A stretch of 64,000 bases of DNA from Mauremys mutica (taxonomy: Eukaryota > Chordata > Testudines > Geoemydidae): contig NC_059081.1 of assembly GCF_020497125.1 (NCBI RefSeq), forward strand, positions 59,540,768 through 59,604,767, read 5' to 3'. Each line of letters starts with the position of its first letter. The stretch's first letter is position 1. Position numbers and translations under genes: made by a program. This document shows positions 12,240 to 25,457 of this stretch, one piece after another. The notes beneath the pieces were generated by a model. That model was not told where the DNA came from. It ran no database searches and was given only the letters and a program-made list of their open reading frames with translations.

Positions 12240-14635
12240 GAAATATTGCTCATCTGGTGCTAACCATTCTGCACTAACTACAATACTCAGATGAGTTTAA
12301 GGTGTTGGCCCAGTAATCTAGTCTCTAGGGCGTTGGCCTAGTAATCTAGGGTGGGAAGACCACAGATAAAACTTGTACTTACTTCCTTGACTCTCAGTCG
12401 ATAGATTATAAATGCAACATTTGTACTGCCTAGGGAACTAAATTGGGTTCTAACTGTCGCTTAATCATTTGGGATAGAAATGGTACCTAAGTGCAAAACT
12501 TAGATCCAGAATCCAAAATCTCAAGATTGTCTGGCTCCATGGGTTTGGTTGGTCTGCTATAGACATAGAGTCCAACTGGAAAATGTGGAGGATGCCTTTA
12601 CTTTGTTCAGAGTGGGGATTCTGGTCTGGTCAGTTGCTAATTTCAGTTGCTAAATTTGGTAATGCAGAAATGTTTGGAGGGGGGAAAAAAAGGTCAAAAT
12701 ATACCAGATTTTGCTCTGGTGACCTTTTAAATACAGAAATAAAAAGCTCAGGCAACATGACATTTGGTTGAAAGGCAGAAACTATTGTGTTGCTGATGTA
12801 CTTTTGGTTATGAAATGTTAAAAGAAAAAACCCTCTTAGAATTATAAAACAAACTGAGCTTCTGCACATGGGCAGCCTGTGCGGTGTAGGGTGATTCAGA
12901 AAAAAAAATGCTTCAAGAGTTAAGTGTGGATTCTATTAAGAATACAGGAAATGCAAATATCCAAAATACTGTCCTGAATTTTAACTATTCTCCTGTGCCG
13001 TTCTGGAGACCTCACATTGCCTTCAGAATGAAATGAGAACCATCGTCTTTTTAAATTGCTCCCTGCATGCACCAATGTCCATGATCTTTTGACTTCTTCA
13101 ATAATTGTAAGTCACTCTGCACAAGGCAGGTTGATTTAAGCTGAAGGAAGCTTTTTTGTTTTTGTTTTTAATTCCCCAGATCAATTTTTTTTCTTGAAAC
13201 CTCATATTCTTCTGCAGCATAACTGGACAAAAACTTTAGGCTGAGTTATTGAACAGAAACATCAAACTAGTGGAATTTAAATAAGAAATGTACATTTGTA
13301 ATCACAGAGATGAAGTTTTCCTCCTCAATGATTTCAGTTTGGTGAAATCGATATACTCCAGAAAACTCTGGTATATTTGGGGTTCATAGGAAGAAAAACT
13401 CTGGATTTTCACGAATTTCCTTGACAGTCCAAACCTGGCAAAAAGGCATTACACATAATTTCCACTCTTTGTCCTTTTAATAAGTGGTGGTGAGCCACTG
13501 ACCACCAGCCCATCCTTGCATCCAGGTGGCATGGTCTCACCACATCTGACAACTCATCTCTCCCACCCTTCAATGATCTTGTCCTTCAAGGATTGGGAGA
13601 ACTGGGTTCTTCTCTTCTTCTCTCAAAGCTGTGATGATCTGGGGATACCTCTGTAGGACTTCTGAATGCTGAATGAGATTGTGAATTCTATGTATCTATA
13701 TCAGATTGCAAACTCCATTGTGAATTGCAGCCTTTTGCCTTCTCTCTGGTCTGTCTGTTTGCTTCTGTGTAGGCTTGAGTTTTCGGAGGGTGGTGGCAAA
13801 ACATAACGGGAGAGTTGTTGAAGTTCAGTGCTTTGACTATTGAATGTAATTGCTCTAGACAAATGATGAGCTCCCTACCCACGGGAACTGGATTAGCTCA
13901 AGGGAAGTCACCTTAGCAACAGTCACCTGGCAGGAGTTTGTGCTCATGTGAGAAAGCTGGCAAGGGCAGGACACCTGATGCATGGGGCTGGAGGTTTTAA
14001 AAGAGCAGAAGCTGGTCTGTTCAGAAGTCATTTTCTTCCGTCCATGAGAGAGAGACAAGGCATCATGTGATAGTCTGCATCAGGCTGGGGACACTGATGG
14101 TCCTGACTTCCTAAGGATTCCCAAGGAAGGGGTGAGATAGAAAGGGATGAGTGTGGCATTTATTGTTGAGTATGATCTGTACTCTCCTGTTCTTTATTGA
14201 TTAAGTATAAAAGAGCATAAAGGTGTTAGACTGTGAGAAGTGTGTGTGTTGACTGCTTTACAAATATTGTGTGCTCCTAGAAGAGAGAAACTGTAACCAG
14301 AAGTTTCATACCTTTGAGGTGGAGTTCTGGGAGGGGGTGTGTTTAAGTACTTGGGAAGAAGAAAGGTCAGTGTTGCACTCAGAGGGGCTAGGTGGCTGGA
14401 CAGCAGGTTCCAGCATTCGGAGTGGGATGCCAGATAGGAGGTCTGCACCCAGAAAGTGTGCGTAGGGACCCCAAGATTGGGGCAGTGCCTCCATTCAGGC
14501 CCCAGGGGCCTGGAACACCTAGGGATCTAGAGCAGAAAAGACTTGGATTCCCCTTATAGAAGTCCTAGTGGATTGCTAGGATCTGTGACAGAAGCCACTG
14601 GACATATTCCCAAGGATTAATTTCTTTATCTTAAT
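12240..14635. other. intergenic, mostly unrecognised
   Basis: A short imperfect duplication around GTTGGCCCAGTAATCTAG / GTTGGCCTAGTAATCTAG lies at 12303-12352. I recognise no gene or named repeat otherwise. Confidence 0.5.
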
Positions 14636-14639
14636 GTTA

Positions 14640-14895
14640 ATGAAGAGAGAGGAAGAATGATCTTGTGGTTAAATTCTAGAACAGTGAGACAAGAGATTTG
14701 CCTTCTGGTCACTTCTCTGCCACAGACTTATTGAATGACACATAATCTCCAGGCCTCCAATCACCATCAGTAAAAAGGGGAGACCACCAAACTCATGGGG
14801 ATGCTTTGGGGCTTAATTAATTAATATCTGTAAAATGCTATGAGATCATTGGACAAAAGGTGCTATCTTGTATCAATGCAAAGAAAAATGTTATT
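14640..14895 (+). mobile_element. MIR-type SINE
   Basis: Diverged MIR body with a TTGTGGTTAAA head, CACTTCTCTGCCACAGACTT, then GGGGCTTAATTAATTAATAT and ATGCTATGAGATCATTGGA, matching the amniote MIR order of motifs. Confidence 0.75.
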
Positions 14896-15209
14896 GTATG
14901 AAATGTTGTAAATACATAGGGGATCTCTGTAAATACAAGCATGCACAGTAATAGGATTTTATATTGTATTTCACTGATGTAACACCAGCGGCACTTTCGG
15001 TGTATTGCCCTTATAGCTCCGTGCTGATTAGCACATTTATTTACAGCCACCTTGCACCATCTATTGGTCACAGTTGTGCATTACATTTTGACAAGTGAAA
15101 CTGTGAAAGCAGAGTCTTTTTGCCACTGACACTGAGGGTATATGTACACGACCATCAGAGGTGTGATTTCAGCACATGTAGACACAATCAAGTTAGTTTT
15201 AATCTTACA

Positions 15210-15300
15210 CCAGGTTTTACATCCACCAGTGCAACTCCTATGGCATCAGTAGAGTTACTCCTGATTTCCACCAGGGTGAGAGGAGACTCAGGCCTCCCCA
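15210..15300. repeat. old fold-back repeat fragment
   Basis: CACCAGTGCAACTCC, then GAGTTACTCCTGATTTCCAC, resembling the arms at 10640-10790. Confidence 0.4.
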
Positions 15301-15644
15301 GAAGGGTGATGAATAAGCTCATCTCCCAGGACAATAAATCTTTCCCATCTTCCACTTCAGTTCAAACACTGCCCATCACCTCTTCAGTCCCTCTTACACC
15401 TGTTCTTGGTGTCCCCGCTTCGGCCGTTGTTCAAAGAGCCCCAGGAACATGACCCACACAGTTATTAGAAAATTAGACTCCTTTAGAGAGTTGGGATTGA
15501 CTACGCTTTTCTAGGAGAAGTAGGTCCTGTCTGAACATGGCCTTAAAAGCAGTCCTCTATTGGCTTGCACACTTATCTGACAGCTTATTTCCTTCCAAGG
15601 ATGATTTAACTCAGCTCGGTTTGACATATTAGAGCCTCCAGGCC

Positions 15645-15720
15645 AGAATCTGCTCTGTTACGTCAGTGTAAATATGGAGTAACATCCTTGATTTTTATAC
15701 TGAAATTTCACCAAGGCGAC
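15645..15720. repeat. old fold-back repeat fragment
   Basis: CCAGAATCTGCTCTGTTACG, TCAGTGTAAATATGGAGTAA: same family as the previous fold-back fragments. Confidence 0.4.
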
Positions 15721-15724
15721 AGAG

Positions 15725-16925
15725 AAGAAGTTGACCCAATGACACTGTTGCTGTATAAATAATGAAGTGCACTATTTCATCCACTTGTCTAATTGAGCAG
15801 TGGAGAATGAAATTGAAGGACTGGATTTACGCATCTCCAACAGAGTGAGTCTTGTGGGCGCCAGTTCTGGGTTTCATGAATATTTCAACTCATAGCTCAG
15901 TGAAAACAAGACTATCATCTATATGTGTGCACTGACATGTCAGCTGGGAGGGGCCTGCCATGAAAGTAAGCAATATGGTATAGAAAATGTATGATGCACA
16001 TTTCCCTCTTGATGAAGTTTGCTAGAGAACTAACTGTACTAGAAATAAGTTCAGCAGTAGAATTATGAATCATGAATGCTGGGGTGTGTGTTTCTGGGTG
16101 CTCTTGTTTCATGATTGCACTCTGAAATTATGATATTCATGCTATGGTATAATGTTGGGAAAAGGTTAATAATATAACGTACGATATGAAATTTGACGAT
16201 ACTGGGATTTATTCCATGGAGCACTAATATGATGGGTAGGGAGAAAGGGGTGCAGGGAGCCTCTCCCCCAGCACTAGAAAGGCAGCACTAGAAGTGTGCT
16301 AGGTGAGAGGGGACCAGATACTACCCTGACCAGTCTGTCACTGCTGCAAGTGGGATGGGCTGATGGCTTAGGGATGTAGACAGGTTGTCTAACTACATCA
16401 GTTGTGGTTGGCAGGAGGGGCTGTGTTGGTCTCCTCATTAAGGCACAGAGGGCTTGTATTTAACACATTATTTTCATTTATACTCTCCCTAACACTAGCA
16501 CAACCACAGCCACAGCCTGGTGTGGACTGCAGACTGAAGCTTCCTGCTGTCCCAAGCCCCACTTTCCAAAATGGAGGATGAACTTCAGCCCCTTTGCAAC
16601 ACCCCACATGCTTACTGACAGCGGCTCCAAACAGATGTGGGGCAGAGGGCGGGAAATACTGATCCTTTATAAAGCAGCAGGAAGGTGAGTCCCCAGCATG
16701 CTCTCTAGGTGCTCTGAACCATCCTGTACTATGCTGGCACAATGGCTCTGCAATCCTTTGAGTGGCTACCATCCACCTCTCCCCCCATCATATTTGTATG
16801 GTTGCAAATAGATCCAGCAGAATTCAGCCTATGGTGTCAACCATGTAATGCTGCACATGTACAAACTGGTCATGGACAGTTATCTTGACCAGCCTCGGGA
16901 AGATGTTCCCATCCCAAGCTATTAC
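15725..16925. other. intergenic, no recognised element
   Basis: Unique sequence with no recognisable coding or repeat signal. Confidence 0.5.
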
Positions 16926-16928
16926 TTA

Positions 16929-17985
16929 TCACAGAATCATAGAAATGTAGGGCTGGAAGAGACCTCAAGAGGTCATCAAATCCAGCCCGCTGCAATGAGA
17001 CAGGACCAAGTAAACCCAGACCATCCCAGACCGGTGTTTGTCTAACCTGTTCTTAAAAACCTCCAATGACGGGGATTCAACAACGTACCTTGGGAGCCTA
17101 TTCCCTTACAGTTAGAAAGTTTTTCCTAGTATGCAACCTAGATCTGCCTTGCTGCAGATTAAGCCCATTATGTCTTGTGCTACATTCAGTGGACATGGGG
17201 AACAACTGATCACTACCCTTAACATATTTGAAGATTGTTATCAGCTTCCCCCCCTCAGTCTTCTTTGTTCAAAACTAAACATGGCCAGTTTTTAACCTTT
17301 TCTCAGAGGTCATGTTTTCCAACCCTTTTATCAATGTTGTTGCTCTCCTCTGGATTCTCTTCAATTTATTGACATCTTTCCTAAAGTGTGGCACCCAGAA
17401 TTGGACACAGTACTCCAGCTGAGGCTGCACCACTACCGAGGTTGAATTACGTCCTGTTAATACACCCCAGAATGATATTAGCCTTTTTCACAATTGCATC
17501 ATATTATTGACTCATGTTAAATTTGTGATCCACTATAGCCTCCAGATCCTTTTAGTAGTACCAGATAGTCCTTATTTTGCATTTGATTTTTCCTTCCTAT
17601 GTGAAATAGTTTGCACTTTCATCTTGTTGAATTCAGACCTATTCTCCAATTTGTCAAGGTGTTTTGAATTTTAATCCTGTCCTTCAAAGAGCCTGCAACC
17701 CCACCCAGCTTGGTGTCAGATGGGGATTTTATAAGCATACACTTCCATTTCATTATCCAGGTCATTCATGAAAAGATTGATTAATACGGGACCCAGGGCT
17801 GACTTCTGCAGCACCCCATTTGATACGCCCTCCGATTTTGCCAGTGAACCATTGATAACTATTTTTGGATACTGTCTACCAACTTATGAGTAATTTCATC
17901 TAGACCACATTTCTCTAGTTTGCTTATGAGAATGTCATGTGCAACTGTGTCAAAGCCTTACTAAAATCAAGATATATATTTCACA
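16929..17985 (-). mobile_element. CR1 LINE, about 1.05 kb, 5'-truncated
   Basis: On the minus strand it ends with the CR1 tail (TCACAGAATCATAGAA on + at 16929). Upstream are the CR1 3' UTR and ORF2 C-terminal region: + strand blocks CCTGTTCTTAAAAACCTCC, TTCCTAGTATGCAACCTAG, GGACACAGTACTCCAGCTGA and CTTACTAAAATCAAGATATA. Many stops break the frame. Confidence 0.93.
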
Positions 17986-17989
17986 GTAC

Positions 17990-20180
17990 CCGCCAAATTG
18001 GCCCCATCTTCATCTTTCTGCTGTTGGCGTGAATGTAGCATTTTCCTATACTTAAATACTGGAATAATTGCTTGAGGCCGCTGAGGTCAAAGCCCAGTAA
18101 ATCTCCAGTGCCGAGACATGCAACTATCGAGAAATAAATTTCAACTTCAAAGGTTCGTTCCATTGATTTATCTCTGGAGCCATCTCAGTTTCCTCAACTC
18201 AGCCATATCATAGATCAAATGTTTGGTATTAAATGACATGCACAATAAATTAAATATATATTCACTGTGTACTGGAGAGCCAAAGCCCTGAAAGACTTAA
18301 ATACAAACAAAATGTGGATAACTCAAGCAATAGCTCAAGGCATCTTCTAATCCTGTCTGATTGTCTTGTTTTTCACCTAGAATGTGCAATGCACATGACT
18401 GACAAGATTCTTTTGCTCTGTGTAGTTGCAAATCAGGGTCTTTTCTCTGTTCTTGGGTATCATCACAAAGCTCAGACATTTTACAGCTTCTCTTCTCTGG
18501 GGTCACACCGGAATAAATACAGCGACAGCCAGACATTTAATGAGATAAAAAGATGATTAAGAGCTAATGTCAGTGTAATGTACCATTATAATCATTTTCT
18601 GCTGCTAGATAAATGATGATGCAGGTGATGCAGTCTCAGATTTTTTAATCTGATGGATACCGAGGAAGTCCTGACAGTTGCACACTGTGTATAACAACAG
18701 CTTGGACACAAAGGGTCAGTTGCCCTGCTGTGCTGGGGATACTCAGTGCCACACCATCGGCAAATTCCGGCTGTCAATCTCAACCCGCTGGAGGACCACT
18801 CAGGTACAGTGGGATTCTTCTGGTGACATGCTGCCACCTCAGCAGCCCCTATGCCTTCCCCTGCTGCTAGGACACAAGTGCGACCAGGATGATGCTGTAC
18901 ATTTCTACTCAGGTGCCGTTTTGGCCCTTTGGGTCTATTGACAGCTAGTGTAAGAGCTGCCCTCAAGCTGCTGTAAGCTACACCTGGGGATCAGGCCTGC
19001 AGAGTACAAAGGGGAGCTTTATGCCACACGAGGAGTCCTTCCCCACACAGACATGGGCTGAGGGCAGTTCAGCTGCACGCCAAGATAGGTCTATTTGCTG
19101 ATTGACTGGTTGAGCTTCATAGAGCACCTGAAGTGAACACAAATGGCACAGGTGGGAAGATGCCACTGTTGTCTTACTGCAGAATTCCTGCATTGCTTCA
19201 AGTTAATTGGACCAGAGGATGGATATGTCCTGAACTCCAGAGAACCAGAAAGGAGTGCAGCTTTGTAGACGTACATTGGAATCAGCTGTCCATTTTCTTG
19301 ACTCGGTGCCAGCTATTTCATTTGGTGGAATACTTTTCACACAAAACTTGAAATTATAAATGAGAAGAAAACATGTAACAATTGTTTAAGGAATTGTTGC
19401 AGGGAAGTAGCACCGTTCTACCTATAAAAGAGTTAATACAGATCAGCTCCTGTGCTACACAATATTTTCCATAAAACATGTTTACTGTGGCAGAAGTCTG
19501 TAAGGGACCCCGATGAACGTGGCACTTGGGCAACCGCAAATGATGATTTCCAAGAAACAATTGATGCACTTGGCTAGAAGGGGCACAGTAATCCAGACAA
19601 GCCAACTATGATGCATGCAATGTCCTTCCTTTCAAACAAAGGGAAAAAAAGGTAAACACTGGATGTACATGAGGAACACCCATTATTGTGTAGGGCATTC
19701 ATTTAGGAATGATACGAGTTCCAAAGACAGACCAGCCCATTAGAGCCTAGAAGCTGGTCACAGAGGCACTATAGAAATGCAGGCAAGTATATGAAAAGTT
19801 TGGAGCTCCAAATGGAAGTGGCAAGTGGAAATACTACAAGCAAGAGGCAGGGATGTTGCTCTTTAAGATCAGCTGAAGGGTCTAGTAGATTGTTGGTGGA
19901 TGGCGTGAGGGTTCTACTAGATGGGCTCTGGACGTGTCACTTGGCCATGGCAAGGGGCTGGTGGAGGCTGTGAGCAGTTGGTTCCCCTTGCCCGTCCATG
20001 ATGCTGACTCTGGTGCAGTCATGGGGGTGCACTCAGCAGTGAAATAAGGAGCATCAGTAGGGACATAGGAGGGCAGCATCAAGCGGAGGAGGGAACATGG
20101 CTTCTTCATCCCTCCCATTAGCTTGCAGCCACTGGATTTTAACAGCTGCTGGGTTGTTTTGTTTTTTAATCTGTTTTTAT
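17990..20180. other. intergenic, no recognised element
   Basis: Nothing named on either strand. The short frames here lack domains. Confidence 0.5.
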
Positions 20181-20580
20181 AACAATTCCTTGGCCACCCG
20201 CTGGTGACTCACCTGCAGTCCCAACCCCCGCGTAAGAATCCCTCCTTTGCAGCGCTGAATAGATGTGCTTATAAAACTACAGAGCAAAGCTAATGTATTA
20301 GGCCGAACAAAGCCCTGGTGTTCGCAGGTGCTGCTCATTTGACTTCAGCCGAACACCAGGCCTCAGCCTGGCTCATTTAATTGCGCTCTGCAGCCTCAGC
20401 TGCTGAGCAGTGTCCTCAGCGTGGCTCATTGGTTTGTCCTCAGCAGAACACACTTACTTGCTGCCGCTCACATTCTGCAGCCATTAGGGGGGTTGCTGGC
20501 TCATCACTTTTTTTGCTGACAAAATAATTGTCAGAGCACTGTATGCTGAGCAGTGCCAGTAATTCTGGTCATGAGCAAGC
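20181..20580. repeat. hairpin and degenerate GGCTCATT repeats
   Basis: CCTGGTGTTCG (20314-20324) and CGAACACCAGG (20350-20360) form a perfect 11-bp stem with a 25-base loop. The same stretch has CTGCTCATTTG, CTGGCTCATTTAATTG, GTGGCTCATTGG and CTGGCTCATCAC, a degenerate direct repeat often preceded by CCTCAGC. Function unknown. Confidence 0.5.
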
Positions 20581-21133
20581 ATATTTAACCATTTCGATCT
20601 TCCTAGCTGATCTCACCACACAGGATGGCATGATTTGATTCTATCACAGTGAGAACTTGATATTTCTGAAGATAAGGAAGATTTTGAAATGAACAAAAGG
20701 AAAACGCAGAAGAGAGAAAACTGGGGGAGAGAAGGGGGAATGGTTTTAAAGTAATACAGCTAGAAAATGATTAAACAGTCAAATGAGTGAAGATGGTTAC
20801 AGTTTGTACGGGGAGCTGCTCTGAGTCACTGCAGGCATGTTCTGTAAAATGCTCTACACCCCATTTCCCAGAAGGCGACCACTTTGCACAGCTTCAAGAG
20901 TTTTATGAAGGGCATTCAGCATAGAAGCAGCATTTTTCAATGACCCATACTTACCATATGTAGGCAGCCAGCCCCACAGTATCTCATTAACTCAACAAGA
21001 CAAAATGTATTGGCTCCCATTCTCATTTACACTAAAATCATGTCATTGTAAGGTTGCCTTAAAGTGAGTGTCAATTACATTCAGATTCACTTTAAGGTCC
21101 CTTTACCCTGCTAGGACAGTGTGGCCTGAGGCC

Positions 21134-21256
21134 TAGGGTGACCAGACAGCAAATGTGAAAAATCAGGACGGGGGTGGGGGGTAATAGGAGCCTCTATAAG
21201 AAAAAGACCCCAAAATCAGGACTGTCCCTATACAATCGGGACATCTGGTCACCCTA
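21134..21256. mobile_element. TA-flanked MITE with GGGTGACCAGA ends, copy 1
   Basis: Begins TAGGGTGACCAGACAGC and ends ATCTGGTCACCCTA, an inverted repeat of about 11 bp flanked by TA, as expected for Tc1/mariner-type insertion. A second copy in the opposite orientation lies at 61509-61631. Confidence 0.88.
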
Positions 21257-21259
21257 CCT

Positions 21260-21535
21260 AAGGCCTGATCTCACCTAATTTTTTTTTTTTAAAATAGGGA
21301 TGCAACTTTTTTGTTTTTTTTAAACCAAGAGTGATACCAGTACAACCCCTAGTGCGGACGCAGTTATACTGGTATAACTGACAGACCAATGTTGTTATTT
21401 CCCTGCCCACATGAGGATAGCTACATGGTATAAAGCACATTTATACCAGTCTAACTACACCCACACGTAGGGGGATTGTATGGTTTTAACTGTACTGGGA
21501 TAGCTGACGCGGTACAGCTTTCGTGTGTAGAAAAG
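21260..21535. mobile_element. probable MITE (GGCCTGATCT ... GTGTGTAGAAAAG)
   Basis: Internal inverted patches (TATACTGGTATAACTG against TATACCAGTCTAACTAC) and decayed GTGTAGACAAG-like ends suggest the family of 11128 and 25707. Boundaries are approximate. Confidence 0.5.
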
Positions 21536-21539
21536 AATT

Positions 21540-22618
21540 TAGTGTCAATGAGAATCAGGCCTTTTATTTCTGTATTTTTACAAGCCAACTTTGTTGCTGT
21601 TGTTTGAAAATCATAAAAAGAGGGCTAATATCATGGCCATTTAAAATTGCAGACAAAAGGAAAAAGCTTAGCAAGAAAGATGTCTATCTACTTGCAGTTT
21701 CTTCTACTAAAAATGCAACTTCAACATTTTTCGCTCAGGCTTAGCAATACATTGGTGAAGAAGTCATTTAGATAAAGTAGGAGATGCTTTATTGTTGTTG
21801 TTTTTGCGAAAGAGTTGATGTTTTAAAAATTAAAATGCAGAAACTTGGGGTTGGTGAGGTGAAAACATTGGAAAAAATATTTGCAAAAATTCTCCCCTCC
21901 CTTTTTACTCAACATCTCATCAAAATTACAAAATTCAAAAGGTTTCCACCAGCTTTGGCTAGGGCTCGATTTTAACTGGGCTCTGCCCAGTATAATTGTT
22001 TTCATAACCTGTGACAGATAATCTCACTCCTGTTTGAAAGAAAAACAAACACTCTGAGGTGCTACTCACAAGCCCTCCTTTCCTTTCTCCCCACCTAATG
22101 ATTTAGCAGTCCTGCTTTCACCCTAAATACTCAACATCTTTAAAAAACTCGGCTTGCTTCTCCTATGCATGCCTCTATTAGCCTAAGCAGCTATCAGTTA
22201 CACTACCCTCCTAGCTTACTGCCCGATATTTGGTCAAGGATCTGTGCCCTTTGGCAAGTGACTAATTCCAAGCCACTGGCTTTCTCAGCTGGGTTTGGCA
22301 CCTGAGGAAAAGTGGGAGGCCGTTTGGGATTGTGGGATAGGCAGATGAGTTGGATGTTTCTGCTGAAAGGATCCATAGGGAACGTTAACTGTTGGACATT
22401 TGGAATGTCTGATTTATCCCTGTGGGATGAACGGGGTGGTTCACACCTCTCAGAGTTATTATTTCGGGCACTTGTTAGAGCCAGGGGGAGACGTTTAGAC
22501 AACACTGCCTCCATTTACATATTCAATTGTTCTTCACAATGGCAACAGCTAGTTTTGATTTGTTTTATTAATGAAAGTTTAGATCCCGGAGCACAGTTAT
22601 GTGGTGAACAGTGGATTT
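21540..22618. other. intergenic, no recognised element
   Basis: AT-rich. No gene or named repeat. Confidence 0.5.
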
Positions 22619-22623
22619 GGCTG

Positions 22624-23467
22624 TGTCATGGGTCCACTCACCGCTGATGATACCTCTTCCTGGCCATCCTGGGGATTAGCTCTGCCAGGTGCTGCCCTCC
22701 TCTGGCGGTGTCTTTATCTGTCACCCTTTCCCACCCCGCGGGCTCCTCTCGCTCCAGGAACTGCAGCCTCCTCTTCGTAACTCAGCCCTCTGGCCAGGTC
22801 GCTATGTGGTTACCCCTTCCATGGGGGTATGTAACCAAGTTTTTCCAGAACAAATCTGTCAGTCCACTGTCCTCTTCCTGGTTAGTTCCACATCCCCAGT
22901 GGCTGGTGGGGGGATACAAACCCTCCCTCTATTCTGGGTTCTAGCTCCGTGGGAAGGTCTGCACTCCTATTTTTTGCTGCTTTCCCCCTGAGCCTTCTCC
23001 TACCTTCCTGGCTTTCCCCCTCTTTGGGTTTGCCATCCTCCTAATTCCCTCCTCCCAGGGTGTAACTGTGGGCTACCCTCTGTAGTCCCAACATACCTTC
23101 TTCCTCCCAGGGTGGGACTGCAGAAAACTTCCCTTGTGGGGGGAGGAGAGATAGCTCAGTGGTTTGAGCATTGGCCTGCTAAACCCAGGATTGTGAGTTC
23201 AATCCTTGAAGGGGCCATTTGGGGAACTGGGGTAAAAATCTGGGGATTGGTCCTGCTTTGAGCAGGGGGTTGGACTAGATGACCTCCTGAGGTCCCTTCC
23301 AACCCTATGATTCTATATTCTCAGCTCCTGGGCTTTAGACAGGCCATTCCTGCCCAGCTAAGCCTCATTTAATCAACCCATGTTTCCTGGCTCCTCGTCC
23401 AGGAAAATTGACCTATCTGGCTACCTTAACCTTTTCAAGCCTTGTGTGGGGTGGACACCCCATCACA
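22624..23467. mobile_element. solo LTR, interrupted by a SINE
   Basis: Starts TGTCATGGGT and ends ACCCCATCACA, an imperfect inverted terminus. The 5-bp flanks are GGCTG (22619-22623) and GGCTA (23468-23472), matching at 4 of 5. C/T-rich on + throughout. A tortoise SINE (about 23138-23318) has landed inside it. No internal retroviral genes remain. Confidence 0.8.
23138..23318 (+). mobile_element. tortoise-type Pol III SINE (tRNA-derived), complete head
   Basis: A box TAGCTCAGTGG from 23152 and B box GAGTTCAATCC at 23195-23205 make an intact split Pol III promoter. The body follows (GGGGCCATTTGGGG, GGGGATTGGTCCTGC) and the 3' end GGTCCCTTCCAACCC...ATTCTAT is shared with CR1, the LINE family thought to mobilise it. 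This family is a marker of hidden-necked turtles. Confidence 0.95.
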
Positions 23468-23472
23468 GGCTA

Positions 23473-24950
23473 CACATTTCTTGGTTGAGAAATTGTGGAC
23501 TATGTGGGGCCCTACCTATGCTATGGGAAATGGTGGGTCATGGGATAACAATGACACTTTCTTTACAAAACATTTTTTACACCTTTTAAAAATATGATCA
23601 TTAAAAAGTCTGGAAACAAACAGCAAAGGGCTTGATCCAGCTCCCCAGTACTAAAAACTACTTCATCCCTCAGTGTTATCCTACCTGAGCTATCCTGCCC
23701 CCCAAACTTAACTTGGCCGTCTAACACTGACAGAAATATATGCACAGAAAACAGTATCAATAAGTATTGAGAAAAGCCTATATCCCATTCAAGGGATTCA
23801 CTTCCAATATTCGTAACCCTAAGATACACTACACATGCTGGCCAACCTTTCCAAAAGTGACCATTGATTATGGACAGTTTACACGAGACACCTTAGAGGA
23901 GCCTTGTGTACTCTGTACCCAGTCAATGAAAACCAGCCCTCTTAAGGTGTTTCAAATTGGTTATGCAAAAATAGAAGCACTCAAAATCACTTGTCAACTT
24001 TGAAACTCTTGAGCCTGAATACAAAAACCTACCTACATTAGTCCTTATATAATAAAATACAAACGTTCAAGGCCTACACACACACCTACATAAACCTTCA
24101 ATACCACGTAATAAGCCCATTATTTCTTAACACCAAACAGATCCATCAGGCCGATTTTACTCATGAAATATCATTCTGCTTCACCAACACATCACTTGAT
24201 AAAAGCTCACAGACTTTGACATAACTCAACGTACCCCGGCACCATACGCCTTCCTGTGCATTTAATTAGCAATATGTAAAATCAACAGTACGCAGTTAAC
24301 AGCAGATTTCCAGTACAGATCAAAACTCCCAGGGGGCAAAGTTAAGTTGGTTGGAGGGGATATGTCAGGCAGGATGTTAGTGAAGGATGATTCTATGGCA
24401 GCAGGGAATTGTCTGCATCACTTAACAGTTTATTTCCAGACTTTTAAACCTCATGATTTGTAACATGTAGTTTTATTGAAAGAGTGTAATTTTGCAGGGG
24501 TGGGGGCAGAGTGGTAGGTGGACTCCACTGAAACATGCTTTTATTCAGGGACGTGTTTTGTTTAGGAATATGTCTTTAAATCCATATGACGACTCTGAGT
24601 ACATTAAAGGGGGAGATAAGTTCCTTCCCTGATCCAGCCACTCATACTTTCCCCTTAACCATCCCCCCAATCCACTAGCTAGTCACATTCTCCCCACTCC
24701 TAGTATCAGGGAAGTTCTCCTAAGTTGCCAGAATCTTCCAGTACATGCTTCTGCCTCACAATGTCCCAACAATCCCCAGTGACAACCTCAATGTCCCAAC
24801 AATCCCCAGTGACAACCTCAAGGACAAGTGGCATCCCAGTTGTGTGGTTCTGAAAGCTACTAACCATACATGCAGTTAGATGCAGGGTGCAGTCAAATGC
24901 AACTGAACACACAGCTAAATCTCTTGTCCAGACTCTCATTTCAGCTCTCA
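23473..24950. other. intergenic, with a 30-bp tandem duplication
   Basis: A perfect two-unit tandem repeat (30 bp per unit, beginning ATGTCCCAACAATCC) occupies 24761-24820. I see nothing else to name. Confidence 0.6.
24761..24820. repeat. 30-bp tandem duplication, two units
   Basis: Units 24761-24790 and 24791-24820 are identical, so the duplication is recent. Confidence 0.95.
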
Positions 24951-24954
24951 CTCA

Positions 24955-25457
24955 CTCTTTGCTGCCCTTGAGAAATGCAATTGTGCCCCACCCATGTTTA
25001 TTCAGAATGCTGCTGCAAAGATTTTCCTAGCTCATTGCTTTGACTGTGCTGCTGCGCTCTTTGCATCGCTCCACCAGCTCCCCTTTCTCCATCGCATCAA
25101 AGAAACTTTCAAGGCCTTTCCTAGCCTATCATCCCTCATTCACTACTGAGGTGTTGACGCCTCCTTCTGATCGATGCCAGCTTTCATTAATCACTTATTA
25201 CATTTTTAAACAAGCACCTTTGTGCTTTCTCCCATTTGGACCCTCATGCTTGGGAGAAGCTCCTTGTAAACATCTGCAAAGCCACCTCATTTTCCTCCTT
25301 TAAATTTCTCCTTTCCCAAGGTGCCTACAGAACACTTGACAACAGTTTGGCTGCTGGTGTGCTGAGAGCACTGCCTAGCATGCTGATCACTATGGTCTCG
25401 CTGTTTCTTTGTGCTCCCCGTCCGTCTGTTTTCACCTGTTGTTTATTGTCTTATACC
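24955..25457 (+). mobile_element. old LINE (L2/CR1-like clade), ORF2 C-terminus, part 1
   Basis: Broken reading frames give QNAAAKIF, SLHQLPFLHRIKETFKAF, LSSLIHY and, further on, a PF..SCLGEAPCKHLQSHL block. These correspond to the C-terminal LHWLPV..RI-FK region of L2/CR1-type LINEs. It stops at the TTGTCTTATAC motif and its 3' tail resumes at 27548, the rest being nested insertions. Confidence 0.75.

Noticed and set aside
23138..23318. tRNA gene
   Set aside because: A and B boxes are present but there is no cloverleaf closing stem, and the body continues into a CR1-like tail. It is a SINE.
24761..24820. CRISPR-like repeat
   Set aside because: Two abutting identical units without spacers, in a vertebrate genome; it is a simple tandem duplication.
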